Source: Gonatopus flavifemur
Lineage: Eukaryota > Arthropoda > Insecta > Hymenoptera > Dryinidae
Assembly: GCA_018340375.1 (NCBI GenBank)
Contig: JAFFJZ010000003.1
Coordinates: forward strand, 2,108,001 to 2,172,000
DNA: 64,000 nt
Direction: 5' to 3'
Below, piece by piece: positions 13,600 through 25,588 of the stretch (position 1 is its first letter; each line of letters starts with the position of its first letter). A program made the position numbers and the translations under genes. The notes beneath the pieces are model-generated. The model was not told the DNA's origin, made no database searches, and saw only the letters and a program-made list of their open reading frames with translations.

Positions 13600-14094
13600 G
13601 AAAATCGTCGTAATTTAGTAATCGAAAAATCTAGAATAGCTGATGTACAGTGACGTATCCGTGATAGTATACGTGAGCGAAAATTGGAAAAACTGATACA
13701 GATCGAAACATGGGGGTGTTGGAAAATATTTGAAGAGATGTTTTGATAGATTTCGAGATGAGGAATCGATTGGGATAGGTTTGAGAGGGTTCAAGAGAGG
13801 TGAAATCAAAATGTAAAGGGTAAAGTCGGTTTTTGTATCCCTTGTATACCACAGAATTTTTTGTAATTTATTTGGACCAGATTTTCCTGCGACATTTCTT
13901 ACAATTACAGAAAATACTTGGAAACATGGAGTTTCGTAGTTCTTTTAAATTTTCGGTACCGAAATATCTAAAGCAATGTTTCATAAATGCCACTGGATGT
14001 AACATTCTTTTGTCTGAATGACTTTTTTCCCTCAGTGCAGTGATGACATGCGGTTGCCAATTGTGAGGGGCTGCGAACATGAAAAATCATTATT

Positions 14095-14320
14095 CCACAA
14101 TTTTTCATCGTTCATCGCAGCCACATTTTTACATCTTCCAATGGTACAAGAATAATACAAAACTTTAGGATGTTTTCAAACTATTTGTGTGTAAACAGCA
14201 CTAATCCCCTTTGTTCATAAACAGCTCTGAAGGATCATAATGTTTTGTATTATTCTGAACCATTGGAAAAGGGAGAAATGTGGCTGCTTTAATGGACGAT
14301 AAAAAATTGGGAATCAACAG
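14095..14320. mobile_element. Fold-back element, about 225 bp
   Basis: The left arm around 14098-14175 and the reversed right arm around 14225-14320 share TTTTTCATCG-type ends, GCAGCCACATTT and AGAATAATACAAAAC. The arms are 75-90 bp with a short loop. Confidence 0.65.
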
Positions 14321-15765
14321 ATCCTCACAGGAGTGATGTGCATGTTCGCCACCTCCGTGAAGTAAGGAACCGTATGTCGTAACTTTTATTTGAAACAGTG
14401 TATATGATGAAAAATTGAAATACAACATCACATTTTATGATGTTTTCATATAATTTTTGATAATTCACTGAATTCTAGATCTTCTAAACTTCGAAGTGAA
14501 TGATCTCTGAACTTCATCGCATTGCACCCAGCTTTTTGGGACTTTCGTTTCATGCCAAAAGAAAACTTTTCAGGAGTCTAGACAATCAATTTGAGAACAA
14601 AATTGTTTTTCGAAGCACCCTAGTCTCCATATAGAAGTGTTGTGACAAAAGCTCATAATTTTCCAATGAAAAATTATCTTATATCGGAATCTACTGGAAT
14701 CCATTGGTTTTTTCAACACGAATGTTCAGAATTCCATGGAATTTGGACAATTTAAATACGTGGAATTGGCTTGATCTCTCAATCGATTCGGATGAAACTT
14801 ACATGAGACGATTACTGACATGTAGTCTACTCTCTGAATTTGAAACAGTGAAATCTCACTGATTGTAGGGAAGAGTCGACCACGGCGAAAATCAGTGCAC
14901 AATACAATGCACAATCAGTGGTCAATTTTCAACTGCAGAAATAATGGCTTTTGAATATGGTTCACCGCGACAATGTGGGTTCCAAATAAAACTCTATGAG
15001 AAAACTCTTCGAGTTCATCCAGGGACTCTTCCAATTTCCTTGCGATTAATATTCATTTTGGTACAAAGATTTATGGGTGGGAATATGTGAGAAACATGAA
15101 AAATCCAGACCGGGTGGAGGATGCGCGATAGTCATCACGAGCCTTCTCCGCTCGTTACGTTGCGACGCAAAACGCCATGATACGAGTTGGAGTTTGCTGC
15201 GCCGTCGGCCAGCGTCAGATTAGGTCACTCATCTGTACACCCTGTATGTTGGTAACATTTTTTCACGACTAAGCGGCAGCTTTATCGCTCGACAAGGATT
15301 TTGATTTTTCAATCGTCGTTTGCGCTTTGAGATTCCTCTCATCTCCCTCGTGCGTGAAATTGGAAAAATTGTTCATAAACGATACTTGAAAATTGTATAC
15401 AGTGTACCACAATGTTGAGCATCTCATTGACGGAACGAGCTTTGCCTTGCGCTCTGTCGTTTACGAAACACGATTGAACGATTTTGTGTTGTTTCGGAGT
15501 GTGAAGTTCAATCTCTCGATTTCTCAAGGCAGCAAAATTCAACTGCTCATCGTTGGCATTTATCATATGCCTCTTCTTTGTCATATTTTTTAGTCACAGT
15601 GTTTCATGCTGTGAATGATGACGATGATCGATTTCACTTGCATAAAAGACAAGATTAATACTTAATCGGTTCTTGCAATTAAAAATATATTTGACATTTC
15701 GAAGGATAGAAATAGATAAATAAGAATACTGAAAAATCATAATAAAGAAAATTAATCATCCAAAC

Positions 15766-16554
15766 ATGATAGACGAACAGCAACAACAACAACAACAACA
15801 ACAACAGGAGAATGATCAACAGGAGCAAGAAGGGATGCTGCCTAGTGTGATTGAATTGAACGTGGGTGGTGTCTTCTATACGACCTCTCTAACAACATTA
15901 ACACGGGAAAGTGATTCTCATCTGGCATCACTTTTCAAAGGAACATCTCACATCGAGAAAGACGCCAAAGGAAAATATTTTTTAGACCGGGATGGAGTTT
16001 TATTCCGTTACGTTCTTGATTTTTTACGGAACCAAGCTTTGGTATTGCCAGAAGGATTTCGCGAGCGTGAAAGATTACGACAAGAAGCCAGTTTTTATGG
16101 TTTGCCTGGCTTGGAGAAAGCTATTTTGGAGCATTCAGATACTTCGAGTAATTTCACATCATCGCAAGGTAAACGATCTTCTGGCCACATCACTGTAGGT
16201 TATCGTGGCAGTTTTGCCTTTGGTCGGGAAGGCTTGGCTGATGTCAAGTTTCGAAAACTTTCAAGAATCTTGGTATGCGGTCGGGTTGGTCTTTGTCGAG
16301 ACGTCTTTGGCGAGACTTTGAATGAGAGTCGTGATCCCGATCACGGCATGTCCGATCGTTACACCTCGAGATTCTTTTTGAAACATAGTTTCATCGAACA
16401 AGCTTTTGATATGCTACAAGAACAAGGCTTCAAGTTGGCGGGTAGTTGCGGATCTGGTACAGCTGGTGGTAATACAGAAAATTTGAAACCCGGTGTCGAT
16501 ACCGAGGAAAACCGTTGGAATCATTACAACGAATTTGTTTTTGTACGTGATTAA
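15766..16554 (+). CDS. Ktl: KCTD8/12/16-type BTB (T1) domain protein, intronless
   Basis: A single open frame of 262 aa. Residues 5-14 are polyglutamine from a CAA/CAG run, followed by an acidic linker. The T1/BTB domain runs from about residue 28 to 118 and starts with IELNVGGVFYTTSLTTL, the family signature; FLDRDGVLFRYVLDFLR follows. After a short serine-rich linker, the second domain (about 145-262) contains SRILVCGRVGLCRDVFGETLN, then SRFFLKHSFIEQAFDMLQEQ, and ends in HYNEFVFVRD. This second (H1) domain is diagnostic of KCTD8/12/16, which in vertebrates bind GABA-B receptors and G-beta-gamma and assemble as pentamers. The fly relative is KCTD12-like (Ktl). The start is the first ATG, just before the polyQ tract, and no other in-frame ATG precedes the BTB apart from Met24. 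Orthology to Ktl rather than another family member is inferred. Confidence 0.93.
   Translation: MIDEQQQQQQQQQQENDQQEQEGMLPSVIELNVGGVFYTTSLTTLTRESDSHLASLFKGTSHIEKDAKGKYFLDRDGVLFRYVLDFLRNQALVLPEGFRERERLRQEASFYGLPGLEKAILEHSDTSSNFTSSQGKRSSGHITVGYRGSFAFGREGLADVKFRKLSRILVCGRVGLCRDVFGETLNESRDPDHGMSDRYTSRFFLKHSFIEQAFDMLQEQGFKLAGSCGSGTAGGNTENLKPGVDTEENRWNHYNEFVFVRD
15778..15810 (+). repeat. CAA/CAG trinucleotide run encoding polyglutamine
   Basis: Ten consecutive glutamine codons, mostly CAA with interspersed CAG, at the N-terminus of the KCTD protein. Such runs commonly vary in length between alleles. Confidence 0.85.
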
Positions 16555-17053
16555 ATGTGGATCCAATCGCTCACCGACGAGCACGTGAGAAATCAATTGT
16601 TTTGTTATTATGGATGAGAATATACGATGTTTGCAACAACTGAGTTTACCGTTATTACAGTTGAAAAATATGAGAGACTTTATTGCGAGAATACGGAAAT
16701 GCGTGTATCGAAGTTAGCGGAGGACCTTAGTCCTTGATAACTTTATATGTAAATGGATAAATTGAATCAGTTGTATCTATTTTTATTGTTAGTGGTCAAA
16801 CCGAACACAGTGATGATTTGAAATAACATTGATGGAGATATAGATGCAAATTCGCAACAACACTATTTTCATGAAAGATGTACCGTTACCGTAAGATTAC
16901 ATTTATTTTGACCAACCCAGTGTTCTGATTTTCTTTCTTTCTTTTGAAATATATATCACCGAAAAACACGAAGTGAAAAGAATCATTTATCATTTGATCA
17001 TGGAAGTTGATATCTTCCTCTGGGTGTACTACAATAGTTTATGGAAATTATCC

Positions 17054-17059
17054 AATAAA
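17054..17059 (+). other. Candidate polyadenylation signal of the KCTD gene
   Basis: AATAAA about 500 bases after the KCTD stop in AT-rich sequence, preceding a stretch with no coding potential. Confidence 0.4.
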
Positions 17060-20000
17060 GCGCTGCATCATTTTTTCTTGTTCATCGTTGGGAAGTAATT
17101 TATCTGAACAATAATAAATGAAATTGGAAATAGTAAGATGCACTGCTTCAGTATCCGTATATAATCCCCTAGACAGCACCGGGAGTTGTGAAAACGTTTG
17201 AAAATTTTATCAATAATTGTTCCGCACATTTCAGTGTCCAAGAGTACATTTTCCAAACATCTTGAGAACATTTATTCATTCATTGCGCAAGTAGAAACCT
17301 TCTGCACCGAGAAAATTTTATACTTGGATTTATTTGGATCAAACAAAAAATTTACTGAATGCAATGAAATTCCTAATAGGTTCATATTCAAGTCAATCAT
17401 TTTTCTGGGTGTGGAGACCCGAGTCAAAAAGTGATTTCTCCTTTCCCCTTTTTCCAAGGAAGAGACATATCAAACATCTATGAGAATACATTTTGTCTTG
17501 GGTATTGGAATAAATTAAATTTCGGTAATGAACGTGTCTAGGGGTGGCCCAAGGCTGCATGTGCAGCCCCGTTATTAAATTATGTGCGTATATTATATGG
17601 GCATTCTCATTGCCAAGCAGTTGGCGGCGCTTATGTAAGATACTCGCATAACCAGAATACTTGAGCAGAAGAAAATTTAATCACATTCAATGCAGTCAAG
17701 AGATGCGAACGTAATTTATCAAATATATCGACACACGGACAAAATTATGGACCCAAATTTTCGGTTACTAGAATATCATTTTTGGATGGAGTACAAATTT
17801 GAAAGGGATTCGTTTCCTGGATTTCGATAATTCATTGACTTTGTCTTCAGTATTGTTTCAATGCTGAAATTCTTTTCGAGATAATATCCAAACTCAACAC
17901 GGAGAAAAAAGAATAATGATGACAATTCGCCGTCTTCACGAACTGATTTGTTATAATTACAAGTTTCTTGCTAGTCTTGCGAAGCTTGATTCGCTGAAAC
18001 AATGCATTGCCCAACATTTCGCTAAAACTGCGAAATTCTTGCTATTCCAGGGATTTTTGTTCTCCGTGAACAAACTATTAGGATCTAGCATACGAATTCT
18101 TTTTGAATTTGTGCTCCGTCCAAAAGTGACATACTAATCAATGAGAATTTGGACCACCTATTTCTCCTATGTACAGGCTTAACCGCCATTCATTTGCATT
18201 TTCTTTTCGAATTTCAATAAAAATCGACATTGAATCCCTTATAATTTTATATTTATTGAAATTGACATTTGATCACTGTATCTCAATAAGTAGTTTCTTA
18301 AACTATAAACTTTAGAGCCTTATAATGTGTATTATAAGTTAATTTATCATGTAAGATCAATAAATACAAAATTATAAAGGATTTGAAGTCAATTTTTTTA
18401 TTTGAGTTTACCTTTCAAACTTTGTAACTCCAAGACCATCGGTCGTACAACTTTATTCGAACTTTTTTGGAGCAAATTTCTCGCCCTACAAAAGCATCAT
18501 ATTCACTTTTTCGAAAAAAATGTTCTCAACATTCAAAGTTAACCAAAGTTGACCAGTTTTCTGTGTTATTCGAATAGGAAATTGAATTTTCGGATGGACT
18601 GAGCCACTAATTCACTTAGAATTTTTCTTTCTCTACGAAATAGCAAATTTTCTGGTAGAACAGAAGAAAAAATAGACGCTCCAAGCTTGTAGATATCATT
18701 TCCCGGTGCTGTATGGGAATGGGATTGTTATAACGAGAGTAAACAGTCTGCAGAAGGAAATCCATCGAAATTTTCACTTTTCATTGAAATGGTCTGTCGT
18801 TTATTACATTTTCAGCGTTATTTTGTCCGAATGTCTGAATGATTCTTAATTTCATGTATTTGGAACTGCAACAAGCGATAACAATCTACTAAAAAAAGAG
18901 TTACAATACAATCCGATGAAGATATGTGATATGAATTTCCCTTAAGGAAATGGATAGTTGTCTGTTTTGTCCTGCTTTGCAACTTAGGAAAGCAGAACGA
19001 GTGTGAGGTGAATTAAAAAGAGTCTGAGTGACACATAACGAGTTTGACTATAAATATTGTATGATTTAATAACGGTTCAAGAACACCGAGTAATTTGAAC
19101 CGAAATTTCAGCAATATGTGTTAAAGTTTTATGAAGGATCGCTGAAAGCGTAGTGGTATTTAGATTTATCGAACAAATATGTTACTATTGATCCCAAGAG
19201 AACAAGAACATTCCCCAAACGTTCGTTGACCCTAAAATAAAGCTATGGAAGGAAGATCCCTGGGAAATGATAGACAAACTCCCATGAAGCTGGGAATTGT
19301 TGGTTGAATTTACGGGAAATTGCATATACATCACTTTCTACAACTGAATTTGAGAATAATCCAAGTCCGACCTCAAAAAAAAAGTTATTAAATCGCACAA
19401 GTTCGCGCCCCTGGCGGAAAGTTGAATAAAACAACTCCAAAATGGAAATAAAATATCATTGGGCGCGTACCAACTTCTTTTTTGATGATGGAAAAATTCT
19501 TCAAACTAGAATAGATTTTTCATTGAAAAACGAAACTCTTGGTGTTCGGAGTCTTCCGATGAGCGCGGGGTGATTGTGAACACCTACTTTTAGATATTCT
19601 CGGATGAGATGATAATTAAGATCAATAAGTACATACTCGAATCACCATCTCATAAAAAAGGAATATCGAATTTCTATTCCTAACAAAGCTCATGCGTGCA
19701 TAGAAGACAAATGATGTGGTTGATATTTGGACAGCTAAAAATTAGCTGTGGTAGCTATCTTTCAGCTTTGGAGACAAAAATTATTGCTAATAGGAGATAA
19801 AATCTAGTTCTCGCAGCCATTTTTTTCACTATCCAAATATCAAGTATACACGAAGTAGCTAGCAAAGCTAATTCCCAGCTACCATAGTGAATTATTTTTT
19901 TCCATGTGGTGTTCACGATTACCCTGCGTGTATTCACTCTTCCCTTTGCACAACACTCTGGATCTATTATAGGGAATAGCTTTGAGCAACTTGTTTGCTA

Positions 20001-20732
20001 CTTGGGATTTCACTGATTAGCATTTATAGATCATACGTGCAAACACGACCTTGTACAGGATATAATTCTCGAAGACAATCTGTTTCCAATGCCTCGAGCA
20101 TATTCATTAAACTTTCCATAACCATTTTCAACATCTTTAAGTTCTTGTGATACTTAAAAATTAAAAGTATCCGCAAGTGAATAAATATTGTCACACCACA
20201 CTGTAAGAATTTTGGTGGAAAAATTCCTACATAATTATGTAAAGTAATTAACACATAAGTGCGTTAGGAATCTTCCATACTTGTCTGGGAATTCACTGTG
20301 AAAGAGCTGTAGAAATCTTGGGATTGTCTGAATTTTTCTGGTTAACGTTTATAGAATTCTGCTTATTTTTTACATTGCAAATGCAACCGATTCAAACATA
20401 AACACAATACTTTATTATGCATAAAGCTCCGAACAATTGGCATACGATCTTCCGGACGTATTACAAGCATGATATACATATAAATACAGTTCAATAGACG
20501 ATCAACAGAATTTCAATCATGATTCGGAGTTTCGAAGATCAAATGAGGTAGTGAGTATCCCACTTCAGGTATAATTACCGAAAATACGGGAAAAAAATAA
20601 GTGACGTTCAAATGATTCGAGAGGTTTAGTTCCAAGCAATTGATTTATGTTATTTCAAATATACTGGAGAATCCTGTTAAATGTATTTGTATTATTGCCA
20701 TGCATTTATCATATAAACGCAATTTATGTTAT

Positions 20733-20875
20733 GTTTTTGAAGTTTAAATCGTTTATTGAAACGAAACGAAAATTCAAACTCATCAAAATTTGAGAAATCA
20801 TCGATGTTAATCTCCTCCAATAAACTTCTTGGAACTGAAAAGATCGTTTAAAAAATGTACTGTAAGATTTTGTTA
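20733..20875. repeat. Dispersed repeat GAAACGAAACGAAAATTCAA, copy 2
   Basis: Matches copy 1 along its length, including TGAAACGAAACGAAAATTCA and the terminal AAAAAATGTACTGTAAGATT. Confidence 0.65.
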
Positions 20876-21433
20876 TTTGTTTACCAAAATGGTTTATGTT
20901 TTTCATTTTGAATCGGATCAAGTTTTTAAAATAATTGGATTAGGGTAAGTGATATCAAGAATAAGCAATATTCTCGGAGGAGATCCAGCAAACAAGATTG
21001 CGGGTGTTTGTAAACTTCAAAAACGGATCGTTACCGGTATCACAGGATCACTATATTACACTCTCTGGCTTGTTGTAATTGGTCATTCCATTAGATCTAG
21101 CACTTCAATGACAACAGTGTACAGGATCATCACTGGCGCATTTAAACGCTGGTAATTATTGTTTGTAGTGGGTTGTTGCACAAGTTAGATCTACACAAAA
21201 ATGTGAATATAATTCAATACTCATTTTCATTTTTTTCATTGCGAGTTCATTAACATTCAGGGTATACATCTTCGGATTAAAGAAATAGGGTGTCATTAAG
21301 TATAAGCGGATAACATTTAACAGTGAATTGTGTGCGCATGCATCATGTATGTGAATTGCAATAAATAAAAACACATTTTGTAATGTAATTTTAATTCATC
21401 ACCCATGTCATACTCCAGGATGTTTTGTGCGAC

Positions 21434-21768
21434 TATCAATTCCCAACCAGAAATTTACAACAGGCGCAGTACTGCACCAGTACTAGCCAAGACTGGCAGG
21501 GTACTGGCATTTGTCTGGAATGATAACGCTTTTCAGTACTGGGGATTGAGTACTGATGCCATTATTCGCAATCAGTGCAGGGTCAGTACTGGGTTAGTAC
21601 CTGGCCGGTATTAAGTTCTCAGTACTGGTTTATCAGCCCCTGCATATATGACTGTATTTTTATGTATCCAGTACTGATCCCGTACGTGTTGACCAAGTGT
21701 TGGAGACCCAATACTGGCACTGTACTCCACCTGTTGTCAACATAGGCATATTACGGATTTTTCTGATT
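21434..21768. mobile_element. Fold-back element rich in CAGTACTG repeats
   Basis: The outer ends CCCAACCAGAAA and, reversed, CCCAATCAGAAA are inverted repeats, followed on both sides by an ACAACAGG word and CAGTAC repeats. At least eight CAGTACTG-like palindromic octamers lie inside. Confidence 0.6.
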
Positions 21769-22344
21769 GGGTTGAGTGTTCAAATTTGATTTCCAATTTG
21801 TGTTTACTTCACTCAGATTTGTTTTGGATTTTGGAAATTGACACCGATTTGAATATAATCTCTACACAATCTCCGTATGTAAATAAATCCATCAATAAAG
21901 TGTTAATTTTCTTAACAGTCTATCCAATATAGGATATGTGGGATCTGTTGAGGATGTCCTGGAAATATCTCGTGCTACGTGAATAGAGATAGATGCAGAT
22001 AAATCTCACCTCTTTTTTCGTTAGAAGTAGATGCAGCCATATCTGCAGTTGTGGAGCGGTGTTTGCCGCTCAAGATCAACTAGCGACGAAAATTATGATC
22101 CGTTGAAATAAAAGCCAAAGCGTTTCCCCTTAAGGGTGCCTAACGTATACGTACATGTACTTTTCATTGAAAACTAACTTCTGCGAGTAGTTAGTCAGTG
22201 ATTTGAGAAGGCACTGGTTCGGATTTAGAGAGGAGATTTTTGGATACTTTATCAGTGCACTTACCTGATCATCAATTTGAATCGTCGTTCTGGATTACCA
22301 AAAATCGTAACACTATTTTGTAAACTAAACCTGTGAAAAAATTG

Positions 22345-22590
22345 ATTCGCAGAGAATTCTGGACAAAATATCGCAAAACGTTTCTGAAACTTCCCAGAGA
22401 TTGGGATTGTAACGTTTCGAATGAGATGTTTCAAAAAAAATATCTTTGAAACGTCGCAAGAATGTTTTATGTTCCATAAACGTTCCTGAGATTTTTTCCT
22501 TGAAACATTTCATTCGAAACGTGACAATGCCAGGACATTAGCAGTCTCTGGGATGTTCCAGGAACGTTTTGCAACATTTTGTCCAGTGGG
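22345..22590. mobile_element. Fold-back element, about 245 bp
   Basis: The left arm starts TCTGGACAAAATATCGCAAA and the right arm, reversed, CTGGACAAAATGTTGCAAAA. The match continues through ACGTTTCGAATGAGATGTTT-type sequence. The arms are about 95 bp. No coding capacity. Confidence 0.7.
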
Positions 22591-22844
22591 TATCCGAGCA
22601 GAAATTGATTTAGGAACCATATCAGGCTACATGAAGTCCCGATATGGCCTCGTGTGGCCCTGATGTATGTGGTCCTTATTTCAATTTCCACTCAGGTATA
22701 AATTCGAAATAGAAGAACTTTGAAGTAACGCGTATTCTCCATTTTTTTCGCTTTGAGACATTATGGTGAAAAATAACGAATCGTACAAGGAGAAAAATGA
22801 GAGGAGATGGCGAATAACACTGGTCAACAGCCATTTTGCATCTC

Positions 22845-23060
22845 AACCCTGGTTAAAAAAATCCATAGAATCTGATGACATAAAATTGATTGGGATTTGG
22901 TCAGAACATTGTACAAGATCCAATCAGATTTGGCGAGATTCAATGAGAATCACATTGAAAAAATACATTCATTCGATTAAACCTCATTGACAAATGCTTG
23001 AATAGGATTTGATCAGAACATTGTACAAGATTCAATGAGATTTGGCGAGAATCAATGGTT
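22845..23060. repeat. Dispersed repeat with CCCTGGTTAAAAAAATCCAT
   Basis: The segment with TCAGAACATTGTACAAGATC and GATTTGGCGAGATTCAATG occurs twice in tandem here and, inverted, at 59020-59110 in an intron of neprilysin copy B. A fragment lies near 24945. Frames across it are repeat translations, not genes. Confidence 0.6.
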
Positions 23061-24052
23061 TGTTCAAACCAAGGAAGGTTTGGACGCTGATTCGGAGTAA
23101 TTATGATTTGCTGAATATAAGAATACTTCGCTTCCTCGTTGAAGAGAAGCTTTGTGATCGTTTCCAGGGACCAACAATTTTTGTTGTCTCCAAAATGACA
23201 ATTTCTTACATCAAAATGTTTCCTTGCTTCGTTAGAGGGGAGTTTCGTGATCGTCCCGAGGGTGTTGGAAAACTTTATTTCTAAACAATTTGATACTAAA
23301 TTCATGAGAGATCGTGAATCGGAAACATTTGTTATCATAAGAATCACAATTATTCAAAATCGTGACTTGTCGAGTTTTGTCATTGACCGACGACATAGCG
23401 AAAGGAAGTGAACCATCGAGTTCCATTATGAACTCGAAGGATTTACTAGTATGTCAAAACTGTTTCTGATCATTTAGTTTTTCTCAGCCTGGTGCATCGA
23501 TCCTAACATCACTGGTACCCGCAGGAGAAACGTAGCCGTAGTTTGAGTTTATCGCACGGATAATACTTTTAGAGAATATGAACATTTATTCATTATAAAA
23601 ATGGAACATGAACATTTTTTGTCAATTGGTTTCTTTGCATTCGATTTATCAATCCATATCTATGTATTAATTCAAGTTCTTGACAGTTTATAGCAGAATA
23701 TTCGCATGAATTGTTATATGTATACATGAATTGAAAAATATATATAATTTATAAATATTTACAATCGGGTCGACCGAAATTCGACTCCATCGAATTATTG
23801 AAAATAAAAAAGCATAGGAAGTCCATTCGTGCGAAATGAATCGAATTATTAAAGATTGTATTGCAATGTTGAAGATTTTGGAAGAGGTGTTTTTATAATT
23901 CATTCATTCCAAAACGTCCCTGAAATTCTCCGTTTGGTAGGAGTTTAATTTCTCCAATTCAAGTTTCAAATTCGTAAATAAATATAAGAGACGGTAAACA
24001 TAGATGAGAATTTTTTTATTCAATTATATGGACGTGATCTTTTTTGTATCCA

Positions 24053-24171
24053 CTGTGGAAACAATTCACAAAATTATCTATAATTTGTGTCTAATTGTAT
24101 ATAACTTTTATATAAACCATATTGAATTATATATAAATTATATATAATTTTGAAAATTTTTCCACTCGACA
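24053..24171. mobile_element. Second copy of the ATATAATTTTGAAAATTTTTC MITE family
   Basis: It ends TTTTGAAAATTTTTCCACTC. The left side, reversed, is a diverged match, and the ATATAATT loop resembles that of the 7418-7516 element. Confidence 0.55.
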
Positions 24172-24502
24172 TATTTCAAAGTAATGCCTGTTTACTATGA
24201 ATATTTACGAATTTTCTACGCACTTTGTGGTAATATTCGATGAAGTTCCTTTTAAGGATTCAGTGAGAATATTCTTAGAATTTTCTGTGTTACACATCCC
24301 TACACATTGTCGACCATTTTTGTACCTAAATTTTATTTTATGTGAAAAAAAATTGTTTTTTTTTAATATAGTTCGATCATTTCGATTCAAAGCGTTTGAT
24401 CGTCGATGACTGGTTGTCATTCCAAAACTTCTTTATTATATCAAGAAAATATCCTTTCGGTGGATGAAAAAAAAATGTTCAGGACTGGGAACATAAGTGC
24501 AC

Positions 24503-24560
24503 CCTAACAGCACACCCACCGATACCCACGTTACATCTTCGTGGAAGCGAGGTGAATAAA
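24503..24560. mobile_element. Single end of the CAGCACACCCACCGAT MITE family
   Basis: CCCTAACAGCACACCCACCG and the following bases up to the GCATCTTCGTGG-like word match the reverse complement of 61700-61747. I found no clear opposite end, so this is a truncated or internally rearranged copy. Confidence 0.5.
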
Positions 24561-25588
24561 AGGTGTAGGAACGGAGAAGCGACGGAGAAATGTCCGGCCA
24601 CGGGTGGCAGTGCTGTAACGTTGATGTGGAACACTCGCCAACAGATGCAGTAACTTATAGATACAGGTTTGCTATACTTGGATCTTTTATTTTTTTCACG
24701 GCTTTTTCGTTCTTTATCCCACCGGGTGACTTCTCCTCTCCTTCTCCTTCCTCCCTCTTTGTAATAAACAGTCACGAGCACCCTGAACACCCTTCCACTT
24801 AGATGCATCACGTAGTTTATGAATGACCCCTGATTTGCTATGAATGAAAAATATCTCCTTGCATCGACAAGAAAAAAATAGATGTTAACCCTTTGCGGCT
24901 AAAAATGTTCCCTCCCATTCACGTTTTACTGATGATTACTAAATCTCATTGAAATTTGGCGAGGAACAGTGGGTTTCTTCAACTAAGGAAAACTGCTGTC
25001 TCGTGCTGTTCCATCAACTTGTACTCAAGGCACATTGACCAATATCTGGAGCTAATTTTCACATATAGTATGTTCTATCTGAATAGACAAAAATATATCA
25101 GCGATGGGAACATGATAGAAACTATCGAGAGCTTTCTGTATTCTGTTTTTTTTCTATTTCTGTCCTAATTCACGCGATTACGTGTATTTAATGTAAACCT
25201 CTTCTAAAACTCTCCCAAGAGAATGGAAAACATCCACACCATACTCTTGATTTTCCACCCCTTCCAAGATCTGAAAGACTTCCGTTTCTCGTATATGTAA
25301 GGAAAAAATCCATTATATTATAAATTTCATGGAGTTTATAGGCCTAATGAGATTAGATATAACTATCCTTCTGACGCTACTTGTGAATCTAATGTGGTCA
25401 CCGTGATTAGCTATAACACTTATCATTTCTACAAAATATAATCACCGAGGAGATATAATATGAAAAAATAAGGTTCTATATTTACACGTGCGGATAAATA
25501 TTTATGAAATTATTTGATATTAAATTATCATTCGTGTGCACTTTTTCCCATACTACTAAATTTACACATCTTCGATTTAACAAGAATT

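Larger units (their letters stand above)
16600..25580. other. Gene-poor interval between KCTD and DRAM
   Basis: Apart from the KCTD 3' end, nothing coding was recognised. It contains the AGCT-rich piece at 19735-19910, fold-backs at 21434 and 22345, tandem copies of a dispersed repeat at 22845-23060, and MITE ends at 24053 and 24503. A TTAACCCTTTGCGGC word near 24885 resembles a lone piggyBac-type end. Confidence 0.5.

Noticed and set aside
15393..15593. 66-aa plus-strand frame upstream of the KCTD gene
   Set aside because: No similarity, overlapped by an equally long antisense frame; likely 5' flank of the KCTD gene.
20949..21155. 68-aa plus-strand frame considered as a transposase remnant
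   Set aside because: No catalytic motif or flanking inverted repeats.
22940..23347. 135-aa minus-strand frame
   Set aside because: It crosses tandem copies of a dispersed repeat that also occurs at 59 kb; the translated similarity reflects the repeat.
24886..24900. TTAACCCTTTGCGGC as a piggyBac element end
   Set aside because: No matching inverted end or second TTAA was found nearby, so only noted as a lone similarity.
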